Origin: Cryptomeria japonica
Lineage: Eukaryota; Streptophyta; Pinopsida; Cupressales; Cupressaceae
Direction of reading: 5' to 3'
NCBI RefSeq assembly: GCF_030272615.1
Contig: NC_081406.1
Location: 216,760,997 to 216,824,996 of the forward strand
DNA length: 64,000 nucleotides
In this document: positions 1 to 11,436 of the stretch, piece by piece
Position numbering within the stretch: the first letter of the stretch is position 1
Layout of the letters: the number at the start of each line of letters is the position of its first letter
The notes under the pieces: generated by a model
What the model saw: the letters and a program-made list of their open reading frames with translations, nothing else
What the model was told of the DNA's origin: nothing
Database searches by the model: none
Program-made: the position numbers and the translations under genes

Positions 1-1400
1 AACCGTGAGTGTAAGATCATACCATGTTCATTAAAATAAAATGAAATAAAAAATGTCATTGTAAAATTTTCTATGCTAGTTTCAATTAATTAGATAATCA
101 ATATCATAAATAGCTTATATAAAAAAATTGAGTCTCAAATTAGTATTGTTTAACATGTGAAGAATTTGATAAAGATGGGTAGGTATGCTTAGCTTTAGTT
201 GTAATAAATGCTTGATCTATTTTGGTGCATGATGTATGATCCAAATTAGTTTTTTTTCTATCATATTTGTATTTGTATCACTTTGGAAAAGTAGAAATTG
301 ACTTTTACTCTATTATGCTTCAATCTTATACCTACAGTTATAATATTTACATATTTGACTTTTAATTATTATTTTGTGGCATTAAACATGCCATGTAGCC
401 TAGACCATTATATTTCAAGTCTTCAAATTCACATTTTTATCTAACTCTCAAAAATTTTGGGCTCCCAAGTTTTGGCCTAAACTTGTAATGCTAGAGAGAA
501 AGTTAACTAGCCTTGCAAATTGCAACTTAATGAAGTCCCTAGGTTGATTCAAAATTACATTTACAATCTTTAACCAAAACAAGAAACATTAAATATAAGG
601 GTTGAGTTCAAGTCATCATGACATAAGGATTAGATTAGGTACATGTTAGATGTCAACTCTTGCACAAAAATATGTCATTTGGACACTAGATCATTAGTCA
701 AGGACAAAAGGTCAGTGTGAGTTTGAAAGGAGTGGAAAAGGGTGCTACAAATGTTCTTTTCATCTTACAAACATTAAAATATTTTAGTTACAATATACAT
801 ATCAATAAGTGAATAAATGGTGCACTTTTAAGATTATCAATCTTAAAGTTGATGTACCTACAAACAAACAAACACAGTTCAATGATAATAAATTCAACAA
901 TTTAAAATTAACTAAATTGTTCAATTGAAATCTTAGCCCAAGTTAGCTACATGGGCCATAGTTAGCCGAAATAAGTAAACACTGCCACAATAGATTTAAG
1001 GGAGTCATAACTAAAATGCTTTAATAAGATAAGTGGTCCCCTCTGTAATTGAAACTCTTCAATAAGTAAGTGTTTGTTTTATTACTAGTGACAATGTTTA
1101 TCTTACAAAAAGGTTTAGTAAGGAATTAATATACCATGTGCAAAGCCCTAACACTATAATATATGAGTATGGGTTGAACATCAAATCAAGTGTAAAGACT
1201 CATGTATATGTCAATTTTGTAATATTGTTGGTCTATTTTTTGCTACTTATTCAAGCACATATATATATATATACATTTGTAGGAAATGTTGTTGGTCATT
1301 TTATTCTTGTAGATTTTTAACTACAACTTCTATGTAATTTAATTTTTTAATACAAAATAGAAAAAGTGTAAAGACTCAACATGACAAAAAATAAAGTTGA
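1..1400. other. AT-rich intergenic DNA
   Basis: No coding region, RNA gene or clear element boundary was recognised. The only open frames are short and of low complexity. A short (TA)n run lies near 1259-1274. Confidence 0.6.
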
Positions 1401-2110
1401 ATTCAATTTGAATAAATTTTACTTAAAACCCTAGTTAATAAACTAAATTCGAATCTAGTCTGAATACAAAGACCATAAAATCATTAAAAAAAAGATCCAA
1501 TTTAAATAATAAATTTAACCCACCAAACATTCAAAATAAACCAAAGCAAAGTCATCAATCATACACCCAATGCGTACTTTTCAAAGAAAAAACCTTAAAT
1601 AATAAACTAAATTTGAGTCTAATCCAAATATGATGCCCCTGAAATCATTTAAAAATATGACTAGATTTAAATGATAATAAATTTAACCCAGCAAATAATG
1701 AAGAGAAACAAAAGTAATCATTAATTCATACACCAAATATGTACTTATAGAAGCGATAAGGTCCTCAAGATCATTTTTCACAACTAACCCACAAAATCTA
1801 TAGCGTTATGAGGTCCTCAAGATCATGTTTTACAACTAACCCACAAAGTCTATATGATGATGACAGAGGATTGAACTTCATTAAAAAGTAAAACTAAAGG
1901 TGTCTAAATAGTCCTAGAATTAACCCATCAAACATTGACAATAGATAAAAGAAAGAAAATAAAATAAAATAAAATAAAAAATCATTAATTCATACACCTA
2001 ATATGCAGTCGTTCAAACCATGTTTCACAACTAACCCATGAAGTCTATAAGCTTATGACCGACAGGTTGAACTTCATCAAGAAGTAAAATAAAACTGAAG
2101 GCGTCAGGTA
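1400..2110. repeat. Degenerate direct repeats upstream of the DUF538 gene
   Basis: A block of about 170-250 bp recurs about three times. Shared pieces are 'aatttaacccaccaaa', 'tcattaattcatacacc', 'cacaactaacccac' and 'gaacttcat', seen near 1510-1600, 1680-1860 and 1920-2090. A short (AAAAT)n microsatellite lies near 1957-1980. The last copy ends only about 140 bp before the gene start, so the block forms the proximal upstream region. A decayed transposon fragment duplicated in tandem is an alternative reading. Confidence 0.45.
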
Positions 2111-2249
2111 GACTTGAGGAACGGTAGGAAAGACTAGTCGTTGGGTTTCACATGACTTTAAGCGAATATACGGAGCAACGGGAAGAATCGATAAAGTATA
2201 ACCCCAAACACATAATATGTGGCCTTCATTACTTCTAACACAAGAAAGG

Positions 2250-2735
2250 ATGTCTGGGGCCAGGCTTTCTTTACTCAGCTGCACCATTTTGACGGGGATT
2301 CTGATGTTTTCCCCAAAATCCTGTAGTTCCAATTCCCTCACGGCATACGAAGTGCTACAGGAATATGGGTTTCCAATCGGCCTTTTGCCTGCAAATGTGG
2401 TGAGTTATACTTTGGATACAAGCGATGGGAGCTTCGTTGTGAATTTGAACTCTACTTGCAAGTTCAAGATTGATTCATATCATCTCAAGTATAAGAAGAA
2501 ATTTACTGGCACGATCAGCTATGATTCATTGAAGGATTTGGATGGCATCAGCGTTAAAGTCTGGTTTTTCTATCTCAGTATTAACAAAGTGTTGAGGGAA
2601 GGGGATGAGTTGGAGTTTTATGTGGGTTCTTTCTCTGCGTCTTTTCCTGTCAGTAATTTTGATGTATGCCCACAATGTGGGTGTGGGTTAGATTGTGTTG
2701 GAGTAGACTCACAGTCGCTCCTTGAGGACTCATGA
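2250..2735 (+). CDS. DUF538 family protein, secreted, single exon
   Basis: This is the only likely host gene in the window. The protein carries the plant DUF538 pattern from end to end: 'AYEVLQEYGFPIGLLP' at the start, then 'SYTLD', 'FKIDSYHLKYKKKFTGTIS', 'LKDLDGISVKVWFFYLSI', 'GDELEFYVGSFSASFP' and the ending 'CPQCGCGLDC'. DUF538 proteins are small plant proteins of uncertain biochemical role. Several are stress-related, and this one is probably exported. I prefer the ATG at 2250 (161 residues), because it puts a hydrophobic signal-peptide-like stretch (LSLLSCTILTGILMF) right at the N-terminus. The in-frame ATG at 2217 would add 11 residues, and both ATGs have A at -3. The length is normal for the family, with no stop or frameshift and no intron needed. 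The nearest transposon boundary is about 2.5 kb downstream. Confidence 0.88.
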   Translation: MSGARLSLLSCTILTGILMFSPKSCSSNSLTAYEVLQEYGFPIGLLPANVVSYTLDTSDGSFVVNLNSTCKFKIDSYHLKYKKKFTGTISYDSLKDLDGISVKVWFFYLSINKVLREGDELEFYVGSFSASFPVSNFDVCPQCGCGLDCVGVDSQSLLEDS

Positions 2736-3649
2736 ACAGCTGCTGGGTTAGATTTAGATTGTCTCTGTTGTGAATGTGCTTGTGCTGAAGTTCTGAACTT
2801 GTAAACGAAGTTATCTTTTAATGAATTATTTCTCCTTTCATTTAAGCGTGTATAACAGATTATTATTTTCTTTTCATGTTGGAATGTTTTATTCAAATTT
2901 TGTTGTTTTGTAATTCAGAAATATAAGTTTAAACTAACTAAACTATTTAAACTACAATTCTTTAATGATTGTTCAATGATTGTTCAAGTTATTTGAATAT
3001 CACATCAAAACATTTTAACTAAATTACAACTTCTTAATGACTGTTCAAGTTATTCACATGTCTATCTTTTCAAAGCATTTTCATAAATTTGTGTGTTTTT
3101 TAACATAAGTTATAAATATGTCATGCATTATATATATAGCATGTTCATAATCTTGTGTTATATTTCATTCTCAAAATTTGTGTTACGAAAACAGAATAAT
3201 TTTTATTTTTATTTTCACACTGGTTAAGGCACAAGTTTGAACACTCATTTAGGATTAACACAGCATGATAACTTATAACCTTCATCTTACTACTCTAAGG
3301 AATGAAAATGAAGGTATGTAATAATCTGAAGTAGATTCCAAACTAAACTTGATAATGATAATTAACTTAACTTATTATACAAGTAGATTAAAATGCTACT
3401 ATTTTTAAGGATGGATATTTAACTCCTTCAACCTTTAGAAATGATTTGTCATATATTCTTCTTACGATGTTTGATGAATTTTTCTGCCACGGAATTAATT
3501 AGTTTATCCTCAAATCACATTTTCTATACTTGTTTCATTGAATGTCATTTATAAAAAAATAGTAAAATGATTTATATCAAACATATATACGAATAACTTG
3601 GAATTACATGGTCCTTATTTCCTCTTAACAATTGAAAACAAGGAATGAA
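2736..3649. other. Intergenic, 3' flank of the DUF538 gene
   Basis: AT-rich sequence with no supported gene. It presumably includes the 3' UTR of the DUF538 gene, but I see no strong polyadenylation signal. Short direct repeats around 'attgttcaagttatt' occur near 2965-3055. Confidence 0.5.
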
Positions 3650-3832
3650 AAAGGCAAGGTATACTGGCCTACCCCTCCCCTTTATGAATACGGGTACAAG
3701 AAAACAATTATTTTACTTGCTACTCTAACGACATAACTAAGCTACAAATAAGACGTACATATGTTATACCTGAAGGATTTAAACTTGTGACCTATCTTTC
3801 AAACATACAAGTTCTCTACCACTAGACCAACT
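3650..3832 (-). repeat. tRNA-derived SINE-like repeat
   Basis: On the minus strand, 'TGGTCTAGTGG' (3819-3829) fits the RNA polymerase III A-box consensus. About 33 nt further, 'AGTTTAAATCC' (3775-3785) is three transitions away from a consensus B box. The body ends in a purine-rich stretch and 'AGTATACCTTGCC', resembling the tails of plant SINEs. Boundaries are approximate, and no target duplication was confirmed. Confidence 0.45.
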
Positions 3833-3842
3833 CAAATATACT

Positions 3843-5203
3843 AATATCTATTACGACAAATAATAATCTTTTTGTTTTTATTTTTATCTAAACTGTTGTA
3901 ATCCACAATTCATTTCATTTTAAACCTCATTTATGATAAAAATTTGAAATGTGAAATATCTAAAATGCTCTTGACATAATATTCCCCACACACACTAACC
4001 TACTACCATTGAACTTGGTATTGTTTTTCTTTATAAGCCCAAAGAAATAGGCTATGGTACGCCAAGGTAAGACATTTGGCCGCACTAAAAACAGGGATGA
4101 CTTCTTTTACTAGCAAGATTTCCTCCACAGTCAGGATAATTAGATCCATGGCAATGGCATCACGTGGAATAGTGGCTTGGAACATTGCTGCAGCGTGCAA
4201 GGGCAGGGGCAACCTGCAGGAGGACGGTCACTAGGCAACACACTATAAGCTACATGATGCTCCGCAGGGCAGGGTGTTGAGTATACAACAGTAACACAGA
4301 AACTAAAATCACTTCAAGGTACATTTAATGTTAGAATTATCCTCAACAATATGCATTTGAACTTAATTCGATTGTTAAGACTTTTCTATTTAAATGTTCC
4401 ATTTTTTTAATATTATCTTGGTGGATTAAGTTGAGGTAGAGGAAAATAAGGTGGATTTAGTTCAACAAGATAATGTAGAAAACATAACATGGTTTCTATA
4501 GCATAAAAATAATGTGGATTTAGTTCAACAAGATAATGTAGAAGTAGTTCAACAAGATAATGTAGAAGACATAACATGTTATTACAATCTATCTCTTAAT
4601 ACATCTTTATTATACACATGGATCTCATGTAACTAGAATAATGGTCTTTTTATGATTATTACGTGAGTTATTTAGAGAAATAAAGTTCATTTCTTATATC
4701 ATAATTTAATTGTAACTTTTACTTTTGATGACTAATTCATTCATTCCAAACAATGAAAAGCTTGCACTATGTCTTTTTTGTACAACATGTATGTAATTCT
4801 TGATTCCCTTTAATAATAGGTTTCAAGCTTATATTCCAACTTTCACTTGAGACACAATACCTTTCACAAGTAGGTTGCATTACTCATTTCAAGAAAAACT
4901 CTTTATATAATGATTACAACATTAATCACTCTCTTTAACAAAGGTGATCTCCCAAAAGATAGCATGCTAATGGGAAGGAAAATTTCTCCCTAACCTACCA
5001 TATATGTCATCATCAACCCTCTTGGGGCTTTGGGCATACCTCCAAGTAAGGATAAGCATCTTTATAGTCATCGTTCTCAAGAAAAATACAATACTTAGAG
5101 TTAACACTTGCATTCCTCTCAAAATGGGACAATATCTTAAACTAACACATATTCCTTTTCACTACACAAGAACATAAACTAGAGAAATTTATAAAATGAA
5201 CTC
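3843..5203. other. Intergenic DNA with no supported gene
   Basis: AT-rich up to the left edge of C1. A 69-codon minus-strand open frame at 4003-4212 matches no family I recognise, and I do not call it a gene. Confidence 0.5.
4451..4575. repeat. Short direct repeats, three copies
   Basis: The core 'tagttcaacaagataatg' occurs near 4458, 4520 and 4546. The first two copies share a longer unit beginning 'gtggatt'. This is a local duplication within AT-rich DNA. Confidence 0.7.
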
Positions 5204-6267
5204 TGTTAGGACTCGGAGGCAACTAAGAGAGGGGGGTGAATCAGTTGTCTATTAATTCCAACCCAAATATAACTTAATCAAACTTGATGCATAATACCGG
5301 CAAACCAAACTTAATGCCGGTTGACAGTTTAATAGTTAATAATAGTACCGGTAAAGTTTAATGCATGAAATAGAAAGACAAATAACATCCACAACACATA
5401 ACACATATATTTGTAAGTGGAAACCCTATAAGGGGAAAAACCACAGTGGGAAACCTTACCAACAATCAGATGATACTACTGCAAATAGTATGTGTGTACA
5501 AATGGGGTCTGCACATGCAGAAATGCCAACTTGCTAGAGTTCACTGCTCAATCACAAAATAAGAGTCACACTGACTACAATTGGATGGTTAAATCTAGTG
5601 ATAATGTACTACTCAAAGTAGCATCTTCATATGCTGGATTCAGTACTAGTTAAGCTCTGTTTGTCTTCTTCAAAACCTTCCTTTAATCTTCAAATGATGT
5701 CTATGTGAGTAGCTCTTCTTATATTTGCATATACCTTATTACATTCCTCTTCCTCTACTATGTTAATCTCACAAATGAGATCTTACATATATACCAAAAC
5801 CTAAGACCAAATGTGTAGGTCGACTTACTAAGAATATTACAATTAAATCAATTACAAATGAATCATTATGCGATGCATCAAGTTAGCTTAATACATTTAC
5901 CATAATAACCAATAAATCATCTCCATAACATGTCATGCTGATCTGGAATAGATAACTCTTGCTAGTCCATAACCTAGACCAATTTGCTAGTAACAACAAA
6001 TATGCAAACTCGATTAGACCAAAAACCAAATCACCAAAACCAAGTGTCCAAACCATGTCTTTGACATAACCAAGTAATCTCCAGATGATAATAGACCATC
6101 CTTAGTGCCGGTGAACAATATAACCTAGTGGTGAACCAAATACTGGTGACTGTGCATAAGTCACTGAGCATGTTGGTGAACATAACCAAAGATCTGCAGT
6201 GTTGATAAGTGTTGACAAGTGTTGACATCAATGACAAAACCAATACAATACATCCATAATACCAACA
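5204..6267 (-). repeat. C1 3' LTR
   Basis: 1,064 bp, nearly the same length as the partner at 10840-11896 and clearly homologous throughout. On the minus strand it begins TGTTGGTATTATGG and ends in CTAACA. Confidence 0.9.
5218..5249 (-). promoter_or_regulatory. C-rich hairpin near the C1 3' LTR end
   Basis: On the transcribed strand the arms GACAACT and AGTTGCC (one mismatch) enclose a C-rich loop that begins GATTCACCCCCC. The loop end is 13-14 nt from the LTR terminus. Confidence 0.6.
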
Positions 6268-6560
6268 ATCTCCCCCTTTGGCATTGATGGCAACACAAGA
6301 TGGAAAAACCATCTAAGTGCCAAAGCAAAAATGCCAAAAACCAAAAACCAACAATCTCCCAAAGAGATCAATTACCAGAAATCAAGATACATAATATTAC
6401 TCCCCCAAAGAGTAATCTCTCCCCAAAAGATAATGTGTTTTTCCATATATATCTCTCCCCCTTTGACATGAAATGCCAAAGCAATACAAAAACCAGATAT
6501 AACCAATTCATAGAACTAATTTCAAATACCAACTTATCTAACTACTCCCCCTAAGAAGTA
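6268..6560 (-). promoter_or_regulatory. C1 multiple polypurine tracts
   Basis: Read on the minus strand, AAAGGGGGAGA abuts the 3' LTR (6269-6279) and serves as the primer for plus-strand DNA. Similar tracts lie near 6356, 6402, 6420, 6452 and 6544. The repeated tract is a known Sirevirus trait. The bases at 6280-6294 form an inverted repeat with 6221-6235 inside the LTR. Confidence 0.75.
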
Positions 6561-6632
6561 GCTCTCCTTCATCAAAGCCAGAAAAAGGTTTCTCTATTAA
6601 TTTCTGTCAGTCTGATGTCATTCTCCAACTGT

Positions 6633-8080
6633 CTAAATTTTTACTGGTGAGGGTATAACCCGAAGTTGCTCTCTGAGATATTCAAAAGTTTCCTTAGGCA
6701 AAGGCTTAGTAAAGATATCTACAATCTTCTCTTTAGTATTCACATAGACCAATTTCACTTCTTTTGCTTCAACATTCTCTTTTAGAAAATTGAATTTGAT
6801 AGAAACATGTTTAGTTTTAGAGTGAAATACTGGATTCTTGGATATATCAATTGCTGCCAATTATCACAGTAAATGATTATAGGTTCTTTGCATTTTACCT
6901 TTATGTCCTTCAACATTTTGTTAATCCATAATACCTTAGTACAATTAGTTGCTACTGCAACATATTCTGATTTTGTTGTTGATAATGATGTACAACTCTA
7001 TTTCTTGCTCAACCATGAAATCAATCTGCTACCAAGAAAGAATGCTTCGTCAGTGGTTCTCTTTCTGTCATCTACATCTATTGCCCAATTTGCATCTGTG
7101 TATGGACATAAATCAAAGTTTTCATCTTTAGGATATCATAAACCAAGATTTGTTGTGCCTTGTAGATACCAGAAAATCCTTTTTACTGTTGATTCATATT
7201 TTTCCTTAGGATTACTCTAAAATATTGAAACAATACATACTGAATTCATAATATCTGGTCTTGTTTGTGTCAAATACAGTAAACCTCCAATCATAGATTT
7301 ATATCTTGGCGGATTAACAGGTGTTGTATAATCCTTCAATGATAGTTTGTCTATTGTAATCATAGGAGTACTTACTGGTTTAGAGTTTTCCATACCAAAT
7401 TTCTTTAGTATTTCTTTCAAGTACTTTGATTGATATATGAATATACCTTTATCAGTCTGTGAAATCTACAATCCTAAAAAGAATTTTATCTCCCCAATCA
7501 TAGACATTTCAAATTCTTCTTGCATCTTGTTAGAAAAGTCTTTACACAATCCATCTTCTCCTCCAAAAATGATATCATCAAAAAACACTTCAATAACCAA
7601 GATGTCATCATTAGTCACTTTGAAATATAAGTTGTTGTTAGCATTACCTTTAGTGTAACCAAGCTTCAAAAGATATCTGTCCAATCTAGCATATCAAGCT
7701 CTAGGAGCTTGCTTCAATCCATATAAGGCTTTCCTTCACCTGCAAACCATATCTTTGTCATTTGTCAAAGAAAATCCATCATGTTGTTCAATGTAAACTT
7801 CCTCTTCAAGATCACCATTCAAAAATGCACATTTAACATCCATTTGACATACTTTATAGTTCTTGTGTGCTGCAAATGCTAGAAATAGCCTGACTGCCTC
7901 AATTCTAGCTACTGGTGCAAAGGTTTCATTGTAATCAATTCCCTCTTTCTGTGAATATCCCTTACACACTAATCTTGCTTTGTTTCTGATTACCTTACCA
8001 TCTTCATTAAGTTTATTTCTAAATACCCATTTAGTTCCAATTACATTTTTGTTTTTATATCGGGGAACCAAGTCCATGTG
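6633..8080 (-). pseudogene. C1 pol: reverse transcriptase and RNase H, broken
   Basis: This part copied the element RNA into DNA. RT spans about 8077 to 7217. It includes '[14 protein letters not shown]', '[21 protein letters not shown]' with the first catalytic Asp, and a degenerate active site reading FFDD where copia RT normally has YVDD (near 7590). It then continues through 'FEMSMIGEIKFFLGL' and 'LKKFGMENSKPVSTPM'. The RNase H tail (6860-6633) keeps 'SKTKHVSIKFNFLKENVE' and 'KPLPKETFEYLREQL'. The reading frame changes between 7217 and 6860 and there are several stops, so no RT can be made. Confidence 0.88.
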
Positions 8081-8244
8081 TTATTCTTTTCAATTTGCTT
8101 CAATTTATCTTCCATAGCCTTAATCCAATGTTTATCTTCACATGCCTCATTAACTGATGCTAGTTCAATTTGAAAAATTAGACATGCCTCTTCATTTGCC
8201 AGTCTTCCTCTTGTCATAACTCCTTGATACTTATTCCCAATTAT

Positions 8245-9700
8245 CTAGCTTTCAGAGTGATTCAATCTTACATACCTAAGTGTATTCACTTGTTGTTGTT
8301 CTTCAGTCACTGTAGAATTTTCTGATGATGTCAGGGTGACTGGATCAATATTTTGTACCAGTGTATTTAGTGTAGGTTCATTTGTGATTATCTCAACTGT
8401 CGGTTCAGAGTCCATAGACCTTGAATTACCTCTAAACTGTTCATCAATCTTCACATTTACACTCTCAATGATTCTCTGTAGTCTTTTATTAAAGCATCTA
8501 TATGCCTTGAGCTTAGATGAATAACCAAGAAATATTCCTTCATTACTTCTAGGATCAAATTTATCAATATACTCATCTCTCCTAATATAACATTTGCTTC
8601 CAAATATTCTAAAATATTTAAGAGTAGGAGTATTGCCAAACCATAGTTCATGAGGGGTCTTACCGGTTTCACCTTTGATGTGAACTCCATTGAATGTGTA
8701 AACCATTGTATTGACTTCTTCTCTCCAATACACATGAGGTAGGTTTTCTTCTGATATCATGCTTTTGGCTGCATCCAGAATAGTTCTATTCTTCCTTTCC
8801 ACAACTCCATTCTACTGGGGTGTCTGAGGCACTGATAACTGTCTTCTGGTTCCATTCACTTCACAGAATGTATTAAATTCCTTAGATGTGAATTCACCTC
8901 CTTGATCTGATCTTAAACATTTGATTTTCTTATCGGTTTCATTCTCTACCATTACCTTGAATAGTTTGAATTTCCTAAAAGCTTCTGATTTCTCCCTGAG
9001 AAAAGTAACCCAACACATTCTAGAATAATCATCAATGATTAGCATAAAATATCTATCTCCTTTTAGACTTCTAGTTCTTGCTAGACCACATAAATCAGTA
9101 TGAATTAAATCAAGAACATTATTGGATTTCTCTAGAATACTCTAAAAAGTTGTTCTAACTTGCTTTCCAAATTGACATTCCTTACATACTGGATTGTGAG
9201 GTTTTACAATCTTAGGTAAATCCCTTACTGCCTTAGCTGCACTGATCTTCACAATGCAATCAAAATTTACATGACAAAGTCTTTTATGCCATAACCAACT
9301 TTCATCAATATGTGCAATTAAGCATGTCTTCTCATTGTTATTCAAGTGAAAGATATTGCCTCTAGTCTAATTACCAGTTGCAATTTCCAAACCAGTTCTA
9401 TTCATGATTTTGCATTTACCATTCTTGAATTGTAACTAAAATCCCTTTTCAACTAATTGACCAACACTCAAAAGATTATGCTTCAAACCTTCAACATAAT
9501 AAATGTTGTTAGTATTGTGCTTACCATCAAACGATATAGTGTCTTTTCCCCTGATCAAACAAGCTTTATCATCCCCAAATATTACTAGACCTCCATTGTA
9601 TTCCTAAAAGGTTAAGAATTTACTTTTATCACTAGTCATATGATGTGAACATCCAGAATCAATGATCCATTCATCCTTTTCTTCAATTTTAGATGCCAGA
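8245..9700 (-). pseudogene. C1 pol: protease and integrase, broken
   Basis: The aspartic protease motif IIDSGCSHHM lies near 9640-9670, preceded by an acidic linker. The integrase zinc-binding region shows 'WHKRLCH' and 'CKECQFGK' (9345-9142). The catalytic core (9045-8245) keeps 'LIIDDYSRM' (first Asp), 'RSDQGGEF' (second Asp) and 'MERKNRT' (Glu). The C-terminal part reads 'GIFLGYSSKLKAYRC'. In-frame stops include TAG at 9436-9438 (Gln in C4) and TAG at 8812-8814 (Gln in C4), both explained by C-to-T changes. A frameshift separates this part from RT. Confidence 0.88.
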
Positions 9701-9816
9701 GCTTGCTCCATCGGTTGTACAGTAGGTGTCGGTTGATCTTCTGTTATTGCAACAAAATCCCATCCATTGTCTATCGGTTCCTCATCAGAATCATCAGTAA
9801 TTCCTTCATCAACATA

Positions 9817-10782
9817 TTAACATGATTTGTCTCTATTCTTCTTAAATCTGTATCTCTGATATTCAGAGTTAGGCTTATATGTTCTTTTCACTTCTTCTTT
9901 CAATCTTCCATGTCTATCAGGACACCTAGATGCCATATGACCAATTTTATTACAGTTAAAACATTTAAATGGTATTTTACCTTCATACTTACTTCCAATT
10001 AGACCTTTAGGCATTTTCCTTGCAAATAGTTCTTCAAGCTCTTCCAATTCTTCATTCTCTCTTCTGATGTCTTCAAGTTCTCTTGCATAAATTTCTTTCC
10101 AATCAGATTTCTCAAATGATGATGATGATGATGATGCTTTGAAAGCTAAATCAGTTTTAATTGTAGCAATAGGACCAAATTCCTCAACTTCAAAAGCTGA
10201 AAGTTTTCCAACCAAGGTATCTCTAGATACTGATGTATTGGGCATTGTTCTTAATTCATTTATAGCAGTTACTTTCATTTTGTATGCCGGTGGAAATGCT
10301 CTTAAAACTTTAGAAACAATCTCATCTTCACTTAAGGATCCTCCACAACATTGTATAGCCAAAACAATTTCATTAACTCTTTCCATAAAAGAAGAAATTC
10401 TTTCATCTTCTTCCATTTTCAGATTTTCATACCCGACATGGAAGCATTCCAATTTTTCAATTTTGATAGTGGCATCACCTTCATTCAATGTTTCTAATTT
10501 GTCCCAAATAGCTTTAGTAGTAGATCGGTCTAATAATCCCATGATTTGCTGATCTGACCATGCGCTCAAAAGTGCTTATCTTGCTTTGCAATCATTCTCT
10601 TGATCTTTAGCCAAGTTTGGTGGATTAGGTTGACTCTGTGTAGGACCAACATAACCATTCTTTGTAACATCCCATATGTCTCTTCCAATGCAATTCAGAT
10701 GTGTCTCCATTCTAATCTTCCATATACCATAGTTAGTTCCATCAAGCTTCAGACTGTCCCTCCTAAAATAGTTAGTTGCCAT
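9817..10782 (-). pseudogene. C1 gag: nucleocapsid precursor, one internal stop
   Basis: The start region reads 'FRRDSLKLDGTNYGIWKIRM', typical of copia gag. It is followed by the gag core ('LLDRSTTKAIWDKLETL', 'MEEDERISSFMERVNEIV', 'INELRTMPNTSVSRDTLVGK') and a single intact CCHC zinc knuckle CFNCNKIGHMASRC near residue 204 of the downstream fragment. The start is the ATG at 10782, just inside the primer site. One TAA near 10574-10576 breaks the frame, which stays the same on both sides. A Glu-rich stretch precedes the knuckle. Confidence 0.88.
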
Positions 10783-10825
10783 AGAATCTCCTCAAGTTGT
10801 TAAACTTCTACAAAAAGAGGACTTA

Positions 10826-10837
10826 GCTTTGATACCA
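10826..10837 (-). other. C1 primer binding site (initiator Met tRNA)
   Basis: TGGTATCAAAGC on the minus strand, 2 nt inside the 5' LTR. It differs by one base from the plant initiator-Met consensus TGGTATCAGAGC. Confidence 0.88.
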
Positions 10838-10853
10838 CTTGTTAGAACCCAGA

Positions 10854-10892
10854 GACAACTGAGAGGAGGGGGGTGGGGATGAATCAATTGTC
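10854..10892 (-). promoter_or_regulatory. C-rich hairpin near the C1 5' LTR end
   Basis: Arms GACAATT and AGTTGTC on the transcribed strand. One position has become a T-G wobble, which keeps pairing in the RNA although the complementary DNA strand would have a mismatch. The loop is C-rich. Confidence 0.6.
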
Positions 10893-11430
10893 TATTAATT
10901 TCAACCCAAATATAACTTAATCAAACTTGATGCATAATACTGGTAAACCAAACTTATTGTCAATTGACAATTTAACAGTTAATAATAGTATCGATTAAGT
11001 TTAATGCATGAAATAGAAAGACAAATAATGTCCATAACACATAGCATAGATATTTCTACGTGGAAACCTTGTAAGGGGAAAAACCATGATGGGAAACCTT
11101 ACCCAAAATTAGATGATACTACTGTAGATAGTATGTGTGTACAAATGGGGTTTGCACATGCAGAAAGGCCAACTTCCTAGAGCTCACTAGTCAATCACAA
11201 AATGAGAGTCACACTGACTACAATTGGATGGTTAAATCTAGTGATAATGTGCTACTCAAAGTAGCATCTTCATATGCTGGATTCAGTACCGGTCAAGCTC
11301 TGATTGTATTCTTCAAAACCTTCCTTTAATCTTTAAATGATGTATGTGTGAGTAGCTCTACTTATATTCACATATACCTTATTACATTCCTCTTCCACTA
11401 CTATGTTAATCTCACAAATGAGATCTTACA

Positions 11431-11436
11431 TATATA
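11431..11436 (-). promoter_or_regulatory. TATA box in the C1 5' LTR
   Basis: TATATA followed by GTAAGATCTCATTTG on the minus strand. The same TATA plus AAGATC arrangement occurs in the C4, E1 and E2 LTRs. Confidence 0.5.

Noticed and set aside
4003-4212. Minus-strand open frame of 69 codons
   Set aside because: No recognisable domain, no clear start context and no homologous second copy in the window; it is probably chance.
6873-7220. Plus-strand open frames across C1 pol
   Set aside because: They are shadows of the RT/RNase H region read on the wrong strand; the minus strand gives clear copia motifs.
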